Assembly: GCA_964059195.1 (NCBI GenBank)
Contig: CAXKWD010000006.1
Coordinates: 13,384,530-13,448,529 of the forward strand
Source: Ectobius pallidus
Lineage: Eukaryota > Arthropoda > Insecta > Blattodea > Ectobiidae
Length of the DNA stretch: 64,000 nucleotides
Direction: 5' to 3'
Shown in pieces: positions 31,548 through 43,000 of this stretch. The position numbers were made by a program, and so were the translations under genes. The stretch's first letter is position 1. Every line of letters begins with the position of its first letter. The notes below the pieces were generated by a model that had not been told where the DNA came from, did no database searches, and saw only the letters and a list, made by a program, of their open reading frames with translations.

Positions 31548-32870
31548 TGTCAATAAACAGATAGATTTATATTGTGGACCAGTTCCGAATCGCCAGAGAT
31601 AGTTGATTTGCCTGGTTAGTCAGTCAGTAGAGATGATCGTCTTATCTCCGTGGTTAATTTCGAATTAAAGGGGAATACGAGAAACAACACAAGATCTTTC
31701 TATTAATCCAATATTTAATGTTCTCTGATTTAGTTTAATTTTGATAGGAGGCTTTTAACGTGTGTTGCACAGAATGTCAATATATATATATATGATATGT
31801 CCTACGGCGCACTTCAATCAAATTTACTGGCTACTTTCAATGTTAGTCTTTTCTTTCGTGTATAAAATCTTACTTATATAGCGCGGATAAAATATCTTTA
31901 ATTAATAATCACTTGAAAAATACTGTCCTTCACTATTAACGCGCTTCTACTACATCTACTTCTTCACTCTACTTACGCGCTTCTAAATCAACTATGCGTC
32001 GAACTTGCTAATACTTATAATAATCTTATTTTTATAGCGCGGATAAAATATACGTCTTCTTCCTACGACTCTCAGTGATGCAAGACTTATATTCAATTTA
32101 CTGTCACTTTAAAGTACTTCTTCACTAGACTAACGCGCTGCTAATAAAATATACGTCGGACTTGCTAATATTTCTAATAATCTTATTTTTATAGCGCGGA
32201 TAAAATACACATCCTCTCCCTACGACGTTCCGTGATGCAAGACGAGTTAGTTTATTTCATTTGTTTCCAAATGTTGCTCTCGTAACGAAGTTTTTCCCTA
32301 CTCTTCTGTTTTTCTATTGGCTAATTATACTTCCTATATGCCCTTTTTGATCACACATGTGTTCTTATTGGTCCACTCAAATTTGTATCTAAAGCTTCCT
32401 TTTCAGCGTTTTACAGTTAAAAGATGCTGTGTTCTACTAACGCAACCTGTCAAAAATGATGTGTTACTTCTGGAGACAGTGAGACGGGAATCGGGTTCGA
32501 CCCATTTCCTGTTTAAGATAAATCAATCAATAAGTCTTATAATATAAGTCCTGTTGTCCTTTAATGGTCATAAAAATGTTGTCCTTAATTTTAGAAGTAT
32601 TTTGATATAAGTCTGACCTATATCGGCTAATTATTACTGTGTATAAATAGATTTTGATATCAAAGGGTAATTCAATTAAATAGCGAAATGAACTGTAATA
32701 TGTCATCTTGTAGGTCTTAATGTCCTCCTTCTAAAGGTGTAATTTGTTTTATTATGCTATATGTCGTTTTGTCGTAATAAGTCCTGAATGGTCACCGGTG
32801 TAATGCGTTTTGCTTGTCTTTAGGAGTCGAAATGTCGTGGGTGGTCTGGTCAGTCCGTGAAACAGTTGCA
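31548..32870 (-). repeat. LTR of element A (5' copy)
   Basis: 1,323 bp, minus-strand ends TGCAACTGTTTCACGG and TTGACA. Differences from the other copy that I saw: one A/G substitution, a TA unit and one missing base. The internal plus-strand ORF present in both copies is not a gene. Confidence 0.9.
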
Positions 32871-33536
32871 AGTTATGGGTAATAGAACAAAAATACAGTA
32901 AGCTACATAACACAGACTAGATGAGAATGTATGTATTACTCACGGTAATTAATTAGGCTGGTGTTGTCAAGACGTAATCACCACAAGAAAAGCCAGTCCG
33001 GCAAATTCAGTCACATCGAACGAAATATGAAGACACAATAATAACAAACCGTATACTTTTACCACTGTCACTAATGAATAGTTCATATAAAAATAAATAA
33101 ACCACAGCTTTACACACTAGAACACTCACTATCCGCCAATTCCATGGACTAATCAAAACAAGGTTCTTTAAATCGATCGATAAAGACTCGATAAGACATC
33201 AGCTATTGCCTTCAGTAGTAACTGAATCGAACACAATGGCGCTGATTCCTCCTCGTTTCCAATTCCAATCATTTTGTCTCCAAGGGCGCCCATACCCGGG
33301 GGCGGGGCCCCCTCCCAGCTCTCAGGGAAAGGAAAAAATGTATATTAATAATTATAGTCAGGTGTTTTTCGTTTAGGACAATTATTTGAAAGTCAGTAGA
33401 GATATAAGTTTGCAGACGTTTTACCATATATACAACATGGAAGAAGAATCCACAATGGATTAGGAAAGGGGGTCCAGGGGGTTCGGACCCCCAAAAATGA
33501 AAACCTAAAATTCTATTTTTGTATTTTAAAAAATTA
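32871..33536. other. No recognised gene
   Basis: Contains GGGCGCCCATACCCGGGGGC at about 33284, a possible transposon end, and GGGGGTCC...GGACCCCC near 33468-33492. C-rich counterparts occur at about 35169-35225, so another element may bracket the HINE; not proven. Confidence 0.4.
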
Positions 33537-34903
33537 ATAAAATCAGGTAAACTGATGTAAAAAAGTGCCAGTGTGTTTTTTTTAATCAGTTATGACTGCA
33601 ATTATGATATGCAGAATATGTTTTTTTAATTGATTTACAAGTTAAGCTCCAGATTTATTCATTAAGCAGGGCTTAGGGAAGAACAAAGGTCTAGTTTTCT
33701 TTTTAATCAGATTAAAATCTTCCAGCATCAGCTGAACTGTACAGATTTTTGATATCTTGACAAACGCACACTCACATAAAAATACGAAAAAGAAAGTGAA
33801 ATTGGCTGCTTTCGGGATTTGAACCATGGAACTCCATAACGTGAGGCCAAAACGTTACCATCTCGGTCACCTGGGTCAGTTTAACGGTCTAGTTGGATAA
33901 GCGCATGTAAAACAATAGTGTTTTTGGTCATAGCTATCTCTATTTTAATTTCCAAAGCCGTATAATATAACAGTTAAACAATTGACTATGTTGTCATGAT
34001 AAATGATTTGCTTTTTTTTTTTATACAAATTCTTTCGAATACGTATATTATCATAAAATAGGCACCAAATTGAGCATTACTCCGAAACAGGTGAACCGAT
34101 TTCATCCAGTATCAGTAGACGTCTTCCCATGAACACTATAAATGTGTATACCAAATTCCATAAAAATCCGGTAAAGCGTATTTGAGTTACCGCGTTTTTA
34201 AAATAGACACTAAATTGGGTTTTACTCCGGTACCGGTCAACCGATTTGGTCCAATATCGGTAGACATATTCCCATGTACATTATAAATGGGTATACAAAG
34301 TTTCAGGAAAATCCAATAAAGCATATTTGAGTTATCGCGACTTCTCATATATTAACATAAAAGGCAATAAATTGGGCATTATTCCGGCACTGGCCAACCG
34401 ATTTGGTTGAACATTAACAGACGTCTTTCCATGGATAGTATAAATGCGTATACGAAGTTTCATAAATATCCGATAAGGCGTATTTGAGCTATTGCGCCTT
34501 TAAAATATACACTAAATTGGGTTTTACTCCGGTACCGGTCAACAGATTAGGTTCAAATTTAACAGAGTACTTTTCATGGACGTCATAAATGCGTATACCA
34601 AGTTTAATGGAAATCCGATACAGCGTATTTGAATTATGGCGCCTTTCTATTAGAAAGGCGCCATAATCTATTAAAATAGGCACTAAATTGGGCATTACTC
34701 CGGTACCGGTGAACCGATTTGGTTCAATATCAATAGGGTTCTTCCCATTGACATTATAAATGTGTTTTCCAAGTTTCATGAAAATCCGAAAAAGCGTATT
34801 TGAGTTAGAGCGCGTACAGACACACGGACGGACGGACAGACAGACGGACAGACATTTTTCGTCCCCCACACAATCTCATAAAGTACCATACTGGCACTTA
34901 ATA
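33537..34903 (-). mobile_element. HINE/DINE-1-like element, copy 3
   Basis: Full-length minus-strand copy: 3' hairpin end AAATCAGGTAAACTGAT, tRNA-like module (about 33790-33900, B box GGTTCAAATCC), five to six core units with GGTACCGG, (GTCY)n at about 34817-34855, and the end CATACTGGCACTTAATA. Confidence 0.8.
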
Positions 34904-35459
34904 AATTAAACAATTTTTGTGAATGTGCCAAATATGATAAAGGAGTTATTTTGTTTTCATAACATAATGAGTAGGCCTGTTATTTCCATTGTTCCTTGTG
35001 TTATTTAACTTTTCTTATAAATAGTAACAAGTTTTATAACTTAGGTAACGATTTCTTGTTTGAGTTCGCATGTCTTAGACTATGGTAAACAAATTTCCTA
35101 ACTAGTTTTTCAATGCTAAAATAGCGAAAAATGTGATTTTAATTAGTTCAATATTTAAAAGTTTTCTGGGGGTGGGCCCCCGACCCCCCTTTCTTTGGGG
35201 TATTCCACACCCCCTAACCCCCCACCACACAAATCCACTCATTAGAGCATTAGCTAGAATACAATTTTTTTTTTAAAGTAATCCAGACCTGAGAAATGGA
35301 GGAAAAAGAATGTAATTATACAGGGAACGTATCTAGAAACTGTATAAGTAAAAGTCTAAGAATGGGCTGAAACTTGCTTTATGTACAAGATTATGACGAT
35401 AAAAAAGAAAAACTATGGTGTCAGGATTTAGACAACAGATGACACTACCTAGTATACAC
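34904..35459. other. No recognised gene
   Basis: AT-rich with a C-rich patch (35169-35225); nothing coding seen. Confidence 0.4.
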
Positions 35460-36270
35460 CAGGGGTGGCCACAATGAGGCTCACGAGCTGCATGCAGCTT
35501 TGAGTCAATCTTGTGCGGCTCTTAAAACCAAGTTAAGAGTAAATATGATACAGATTTTAAAAAGTATATAGTTAATATAATTTAATCAAAACATATTACA
35601 AGGAAGTAAAAAACTTATTTCTGATTTATCGCAGAACGTATTTAGTTTTCGTATCACATTAAGACTCTTTTGGAAAGACCTTGATACTAAAACATTCAAA
35701 CATTTGAAATGTTTGAAAATTACTGAAAGCCTTCCTGACATTCAGGTGGAAACAGAAGATTTTTTGTGTAAAATGTCTGGTCTTGCTAAGGAAATCAATG
35801 GCAGATTTAATTATTTGAGAACACTTAAACCTTCATTTTCATTCCTGGAAAATCCTTTTGCTGTTGTGGGTAATAGCTGTCTTGTTTCATCACCATTACA
35901 AAGGATAAAGTTGGAGTAGAGTTTGAGCTACTAGAACTGCAAGAGAATGAAGGACTAAAAGGACTTAAACGGAGTGGTGTTTTGGCCATAGAATTTTGGA
36001 AGAAAGTTCCAGAAGAAAAATACCTACTAACTAAAGAGTGTGCTAAGAGACTTATCTCAATATTCGGGACTTCTTAGGTGTGTGAATCTCCGTACTGAAC
36101 GCTTAATTTCATTAAATCTAAATATCAATCTGAACTAACTGATGAACATTTAAGTGGACCCTTGCAAATTGTGCTTACCAATTATCAGCCAGATTTCAAA
36201 CTAACAGCAAAAATGAACACTTGAAAAAGCACTTCTCAAAAGTAAAATCCTATTTCTTGTTGTGTCATTG
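35460..36270 (+). pseudogene. hAT remnant of the FAM200/ZBED type
   Basis: Starts with CAGGGGTGGCCACAATGAGG, a hAT terminal repeat of the CAGGGGTGGCCA class. From 35704 a broken frame reads CKMSGLAKEINGRFNYLR and ENPF; after a frame change it reads VEFELLELQENEGLK and FWKKVPEEKY. Next to stops come KSKYQSELTDEHL and TNYQPDF. This order matches the C-terminal part of FAM200A/ZBED5-like hAT transposases, including the dimerisation region. The N-terminal zinc finger and DDE core are missing, and no right terminal repeat was found. Confidence 0.7.
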
Positions 36271-36489
36271 AACAATAATATTTACAAAACTTTGAAGGTT
36301 CTCCCAATGAATACAATGTAGAAACTGTTCTTGGGTTTCCAGTTGGGTAGTTAGAGAATTATATTCTGACCTTTCGGCGACTGTCTGCGTTGTCATTTTC
36401 GGAGAAGTGAGATCCAGAGGTTATGGCGTTGTATATATACCCATGGTAGGACCAGTCAGATGCAGTTGTGGATTCTGATTGGTCAGTGG

Positions 36490-36780
36490 AAGTAAATGGT
36501 CTCTCCCTCCGTGATTGGAGCAGAGAAATAGCAGGTTGCCAGGAAGCGGCCAATTGGAACCCTCCGTCTCTACTGATGGGGTTCAATTGTGTTGAGATGG
36601 ATTACCTCAACACAGCAGTATTGGCTTCTACCATGGGCTTATGGGACCGTCTCATCATAGAAGCCTTTCACATCAGACTGAACCCCAATAACATCAATAG
36701 AGACGGAGGGTTCCAATTGGTCGCTTCCTGGCAACCTGCTATTTCTCTGCTCCAATCACGGAGGGAGAGACCTTTTACTT
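36490..36780. repeat. Imperfect inverted repeat (~80-bp arms)
   Basis: The arm at about 36498-36577 (CTCTCCCTCCGTGATTGGAG, then GCCAGGAAGCGGCC and CCTCCGTCTCTA) is matched in inverse at about 36695-36773, with a ~118-bp loop. The two facing ORFs that encode the same peptide on opposite strands are a by-product. Confidence 0.85.
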
Positions 36781-36806
36781 ACTCATATTCCTATATTAAA
36801 GCTTGA

Positions 36807-38116
36807 CTGGCCCTCAGGTAACTAAAGGTTGGACCACACTGGTCTAGAACAAAGATAATATGTCAGGTTTTAACCTATTTTATTTGATATGACATTTGTA
36901 AATGAGGGAAACAGGATAATGAAACCTTTGCTTGCACTTATCAATCATAATAATATTATTTATTCAGGTAAAACAATTTTGTAATTTTATTGATGGTTGG
37001 TTGGATACTGTTTTGTTGAGTTCATACAGTTGGGATCACATTGCATATCAATGGTAATTTAACAACTACATTAACTAATGTGAAATTAGTGAAATCTCTC
37101 TCCTGCAACAGCACGTCTATTTCATTATGCTAATTATACCTACATTTAAAGTCATATTAACAGAATTTTATTGTCAACACTTCCAATTATAACTCTATTT
37201 CATATCATTAAAGAAATTAATCGATAAAAACGTGGATGTACACATAAAAATTAGACTAAATCCAAAAACAGGTCACCCCTTACGCTCCACCCACTCCTGT
37301 GTGATGTTTTTGTTTCTGAACGAAGCAGGGTGACCAACTGTCCTCCTTGTATATTGTCGCAAGAGCCTTGTACCCACCTCTGAATCAAAGTGCCTTGTAC
37401 CCTCCTCCGCATTAAGGTAAGTTGTACAAAGATAGCCTAAATAATGCATAACACTAACCACATTTTCGAATAATGTACAATACACTGTTTATAGGTTTCG
37501 AAAATGTGCCATATTATATCTCCCGCGAGGTTTGTCAGCCTATTCACCCACAATAATAGCTCGTCTAGCGATATGACGTCACACCTCCAACGTCCAATCA
37601 CGAGTTTCTTCGTAATATGAGGACAGAAAAATGGCGGATAACAAGCAAATTTTCTCTAGATCGTGATATATAAGAAAGTGCACCACTTAGGGCAGGCTGG
37701 GTGGGACCGATTCATTCCAAGGAGTGGCCTGTTTTTGGAATTTCCCAAAAATTAATTTTATAAGGATTACACAGAGTGGAAAACCGTAGAACACTTACTA
37801 ATTCCTATGCAATAAATGGAACCAAGAAAGTTGAAACTTTCCTCCACCAATCCATGAGTTCTGTGGAACACTGAATGCCATAACTTTATCTTTGCTTTCA
37901 ATTGAAAATATTTTGAATTCATCTACTTTTATGCAAGTCAAATGAAAATAGCATAAGCAAACTTCAAAAAGATGTATGTTATGTGAAATATTTTTCAGTA
38001 CCATTGTCTATCCATTTTACTAATCAGCATTTACATATCCTGAAGAATTAACACATTAAAAGCAATTAAAACTTATGGGGATAGTTTCCCAATGTACTGG
38101 ATTGGTTAACATTTTT
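36807..38116. other. No recognised gene
   Basis: Small unrecognised ORFs only (37273-37485 and 37798-38004, minus). A short ATGGCGGATAACAAGC start at about 37632 stops after 11 codons. Confidence 0.4.
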
Positions 38117-38815
38117 GAAGTGAGACTTCTTTAGCCGCGGTAGGGGTAAATCGAGAGCTTGTGTAACGCTCAAAATCGTCACGAAATTAGTGTCACGCTC
38201 AAAATTGTCACGAAATTAGTGAGGTGTGACGGAACAGACTGCACAGAAAACAATCAACTCAATAATTAGGCTTATCCAAAATTTAAAAAATCCAAAAATT
38301 AAAAAGTCGAAAATCCTAAATTTAAAAAATCTAAAAATCCAAAGTTAAAAAATCGAAAATTCAAAAAATAAAAAACCAAAGATCCAAAAATTTAAAAAAT
38401 CCAAAATCTAAAATTAAAAAATTCAAAGATCCATAATTAAAAAGTTCAAAAATCCAAAATAAAAAAATAAAAAATCCAAAATTTAAAAAATCTAAATATC
38501 CAAAATTAAAAAAATTAGAAATTAAACAAATTTAAAAATCCAAAATTAAAAACCGAAAATTAAAAAATCCCAAATATAAAAAATTCAAAGATGTAAAATT
38601 TATAAAATCCAAAATTTAAAAATCCAAAATTCCAAAATTAAGAAAATTAAAAGATCAAAAATAAAAAATTCAAAATCCATAGTTAAAAAGTCCAAGAACC
38701 CAATATTAAAAAGTTCAACAATCCAAAATTGATAAAATCCAACAATCCAAAATTGAGAAAAATCCAAAAATTAAAACAAGTTTCACTTCTGTCGCATGGC
38801 GTTCCACGCACAATT
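38117..38815 (-). repeat. AT-rich dispersed repeat, copy 2
   Basis: Minus-strand relative of 13700-14089: GAAGTGAGACTTCTTTAGCC at the left, then TACCCCTAC-type sequence, a long array of CCAAAATTAAAAAAT words (about 38275-38775), AAGTTTCACTTC, and the hairpin GCGTGG...CCACGC beyond it. The array is roughly twice the length of copy 1, so it varies in copy number. Confidence 0.75.
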
Positions 38816-38978
38816 TTTTTCTACACACGAAAAACAGCCAAATTTCATGTAATATTATTTTCCAGAAATTTTAGAATCCATATGTAGGCACATTTTGTTT
38901 CTAAGAATATTTTAAATATAGGTAAAATCGGTAAGAAGTTCACAGAAAACTAACCTAAAATGGCACTCGGAAAGAAAG

Positions 38979-39191
38979 TCACATACCAGAATCGGCTGGT
39001 CGAGACAGCACAGGTGCATGCCAGGAAGAAGCTGATGGGTCACGTGGTGCTGGAATCAGGGCTGCCAACATGATAAGGGTCTGACAAACCTCATTTTCAA
39101 AACCTACAAACAGTGCATCGTACATTACTCGAAAATGCAAGGGCTGGTGCCTCCGCTTCGCACACTTAACTATGTGGTTAGTGTCAAGCAT
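38979..39191 (-). other. Unrecognised ORF with exon-like end
   Basis: A 70-codon minus-strand frame (FRVMYDALFVGFENEVCQTL, then LIPAPRDPSASSWHAP). Just before its stop codon lies the sequence GATTCTG|GTATGTGAC, a plausible splice donor at about 38986-38991. No family is recognised and no matching acceptor was settled, so this could be a host exon or a transposon fragment. Confidence 0.25.
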
Positions 39192-39550
39192 TATTTAGCT
39201 ATATGTAGAGGTTGGGAGCCACTGGGAGTGTTGGTCTGCAAGCCAGCCCGCATACCAATGCAGAACATCGTATGTGGAAATCCAGTACAGTGGGAAACTA
39301 AACCTAAAATTATAAAGGTCTACAAAATCAGTCTTACTAAAACCACCTGTAACAGAAATACTTTAAGTCTGGACAAATGAATGTAGAGACCGTGGCTTTC
39401 ATTATTTATATTGAGTATTGACTACAATGCAGACAGATTTTGTAAACTTATGCCTACTTTTAGATGTACAAATTCAAAAGGAAAAAGTATGTTAAATTAT
39501 AGTTATATTAATTTTTAAATATTAGCTAAATATACAACGTGGGAGACGAC

Positions 39551-40021
39551 ATGGATATGGACGCTTTAACGGATGCTATTACCCGACAAAATACAGAACT
39601 GGATCTTCAAGAAGGTGACATAATGCCGAAATTTCTTTTTAAAGACAGGAAGGGAAACAATAACTTTATAATAGAGGTGACTCCTGAAACTAGGAAGAAA
39701 TTACTTGGGAAAAAACTCAAAGTGGGGTGGAACATATGTGGACACTCTGATTACATAAAAATAATGAGATGCTACAAGTGCAATAAATTTAATCATCGGG
39801 CTAATGACTGCACAGGTACCCAAACCTGCCCTCTTTGCGCAGGAAATCACTTAATGCGAGAATGTACGGCACCAAGGGATCAACACAGATGTAACAATTG
39901 CATTAATTTTAATAAATACAACACTAAAGAACCTGTAAACGAGCAGCATTCTGCACTGAATCAAGATTGCAGCTATTATAAAATAAAGGTAAAGCAGTAC
40001 ATCGAACACATTAATTATTAG
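39551..40021 (+). CDS. LINE ORF1 (gag-like), N-terminally truncated
   Basis: The frame is open from 39539; the first ATG is at 39551. The reading ends with a run of zinc knuckles: CYKCNKFNHRANDC (C-x2-C-x4-H-x4-C), CPLCAGNHLMREC (a variant with x3) and a degenerate third, CNNCINF. Upstream, FKDRKGNNNFIIEVTPETRK and LGKKLKVGWNIC match the RNA-binding region before the knuckles in R1/LOA-type ORF1. ORF1 proteins coat the RNA and carry it to the nucleus. It ends at TAG, one base before the ATG of ORF2 (TAGTATG), an arrangement that suggests translation by termination and reinitiation (inference). Confidence 0.8.
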   Translation: MDMDALTDAITRQNTELDLQEGDIMPKFLFKDRKGNNNFIIEVTPETRKKLLGKKLKVGWNICGHSDYIKIMRCYKCNKFNHRANDCTGTQTCPLCAGNHLMRECTAPRDQHRCNNCINFNKYNTKEPVNEQHSALNQDCSYYKIKVKQYIEHINY

Positions 40022-40022
40022 T

Positions 40023-43000
40023 ATGGGAAGTCTTTTCCAAAATCCAAAAAGGAGAAGACAGTTGAAACCTTTACAATGTATGCAGATAAATGTACAGCAT
40101 TCAAGAGCAGCCACAAACAACTTAATCCAGCTGATCTCTGCATATGATGCCGATCTAATTTTTATTCAGGAACCATATATAATTAATAACCAACCAGCTG
40201 GAATTCCGACTAATCTTAAAACAGTTACTCATGGCAACGACAGAAAAAGAGCAGCAATTATTGTGAATAACCCTGAGATGGATATAATAACGGTGTACCA
40301 ATTTTCGGATGAAGACTGTGTAGTAGCGGAAGTTATTATCCACGAGTTCCAATTCTATATTTTATGCAAATACTTCGATATTACAAAAGATATAGATGAG
40401 GATATTAAGAAAATGGAAACTATTTTGAACTTCACCAATGGGAAACCAGTGCTAATTGCAGCAGATACCAATGCACGAAGCCAGACGTGGTTTGACAAGT
40501 TAACTAACCCCCGTGGTAGGAAACTTGAAGAATTTATTGTTACTAGCTGCCTACATGTCAACAATGAAGACAACGGCTTGCCGACATTCGAAACTATTAG
40601 AGGCAGTAGTAAAGTAGATTTAACCTTATCAAATAATGCGATGGTCCGCTTGGTAACCGAGTGGAACAGTGGCGTGGAAGAAAGCTGTTCAGACCATAAA
40701 ATAATAACATTCCAGATAGAAACTAACAAATTTCGAACCACTATTAAACCCTCCCAACAAACCTTCGGAGGATTAAAATACATAATAAATAAAGGGGATT
40801 TTCCCAAGTTCGATTCAAACTTGATGAAGAATCTGATATCTAAGTTTCACTTAGGAAACACGGACGCCCCTAAACTACTAGAAGAAGAACTCATTGGAAA
40901 AGTTATCAACAAAATGAACATAGAAGATATAATAAATCACTTCTTTTCTTGCATTAAATCTGCATGTAAATCTTCTTTTCGAACTTCAATATCTAGGAAA
41001 AAACCAACCAAAGGCAGAACGGTCCCATGGTGGAATGACAATCTAACAGTACAACGTAAAAAAGTAAATGCCATGAGAAGGCGTTACCAAAGAACGCAAA
41101 ACAACGAGAACTTAAGACTTCAAAGGAAAACCCAGTATCTAGAAGAAAAGCATCTATATCAATCAAATATTCAACAACAGAAAACTAAGTCGTGGAAACA
41201 GTTTTGCACCTCTACGCCGGGCTCTAGCCCATGGAATGCGGCATACAAGATATCTGCCGGGAAAATAAGAAAGCAATGCAATCTTTCTACAATAAAAAAA
41301 ACAGATGGGACCTATACGGAAGGTTTGGAAAGTACACTAGGTTATATGATGGAATACTTTATTCCTGAGGACAACAAGAAGAGCGATAATGACTATCATA
41401 GAGAAGTAAGGAGATTAGTAGCGGAACCCACCGAAGTATATGATGATAGCATCTTTACAACAGAGGAGATATATACCACTATTAAACATTTAAACACTAA
41501 AAAAACCCCTGGCGAGGATGGAATTAGTAGTGAGATACTTTTGAGGGTCTTCGAACTTTTCTCCTCGTTCGTTACGAGAATATACAACGAATGTTTGGCG
41601 AAGGGATGCTTCCCAAAGCTCTGGAAAAAATCACTCATAATACCCATAATCAAACCAGGAAGAAATCAGATAAGAGAAGTATGTAAATACAGACCCATAA
41701 GTCTAATAAATGTGGCAGGAAAAGTCCTTGAAAAGCTGCTAATAGAAAGAATACTACATCAAATTTACACAAACAGTTTAATGAACCCCAACCAATATGG
41801 TTTTACTCCACAAAGAGGAACCATTGATGCTGCTATGGATGCAAAGCAATTCATTTCACATAGTTTGGAAGAACGGAAATGTGTTGTTATGGTCAGTCTA
41901 GACGTACGAGGCGCATTCGACGCTGCCTGGTGGCCCAGTATACTTCTAAATCTGAAAGAACTAAAATGCCCAAGAAATCTCTACAAGCTTACACAAAGCT
42001 ATTTTAGCGAAAGATTTGCTACAATGCATACAAATACTTATCAAGTCATAAAGCAGGTGCACAAGGGATGCCCTCAGGGATCTTGTTGTGGCCCTGGCTT
42101 TTGGAACATTATGTATAATTCATTGTTAAATCTTAACTACTCAAAACATTCACACGCACTGGCTTTTGCAGATGATCTTATACTGCTGACCAAGGGAGCT
42201 ACTCGTCTTGAAGCAGAAAATTATGCTAATTCGGATATTTACAAAATACAGAATTGGGCTTACCAGAACAAAGTTGACTTTAATGAAAGTAAATCAAAGG
42301 TCTTAATAATTTCAAAGAAGAAGAAAGACCGGGCTGAGAAAACAAATATATTTTTAAACTACAAAGCCTTGGAACAGGTTAGAGAATTAAAATATCTAGG
42401 AATTTACTTCAACGAAAAATTCAACTTTGGTAAACATATCGACAAAATAACTGAAAAAGCACTTCAAGTAGTAAATATCTTGAGTAGAGCAACAAAATTA
42501 CAATGGGGACTAGGGCACTGTGCCTTAAAGACAATTTATAAAGGAGCCCTGCTCCCAATGTTAACATACGGCTGCCCAGTTTGGTATGAGGCATTGCAAA
42601 CACAGAAAAATTTAAGGAAACTGCAGCGAATACAAAGATTAATTAATATCAGAATGGCCAAGGCTCACAGGACGCTGTCATTTGAAGCCTCGTGCGTGGC
42701 TGCCGGAGTTCAGCCTATAGGTATAATAGTGACACAATCTGTAAAGATCTATGACGCAACTCATCAAAGTAAAGATTTCCGTGTAGATTATGACAAGCCT
42801 CTACAAGTAAAGGACTGGCCTCATCCTGCAGACAGAACATCAATTGAAGAAATTAATAGTTCTCTAGCATATGAGTTAGAAATCTACACAGATGGCAGTA
42901 AAATTCACGGAAAAGTAGGCGCAGCAGCAGCATTTTATAAACGAGGACAATTAATTCATACCATGAAGAACAGACTTCTCAGTGATTGTTCCAACAATCA

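Larger units (their letters stand above)
14848..32870 (-). mobile_element. LTR retrotransposon A (gag-pro only), interrupted by element B
   Basis: Two direct repeats of about 1,322 bp (14848-16169 and 31548-32870) with TG...CA ends on the minus strand frame about 15 kb that includes nested element B. Without B the element is about 7.2 kb. Reading on the minus strand: 5' LTR, primer-binding TGGCGCC, coiled-coil gag, Arg/Asn-rich gag C-terminus and aspartic protease, then 1.6 kb without coding. I see no RT, RNase H or integrase, so it must borrow them. The LTRs differ at only a few places seen by eye. No flanking target duplication is visible. Ty3/gypsy affiliation is inferred from gag-pro character only. 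Confidence 0.8.
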
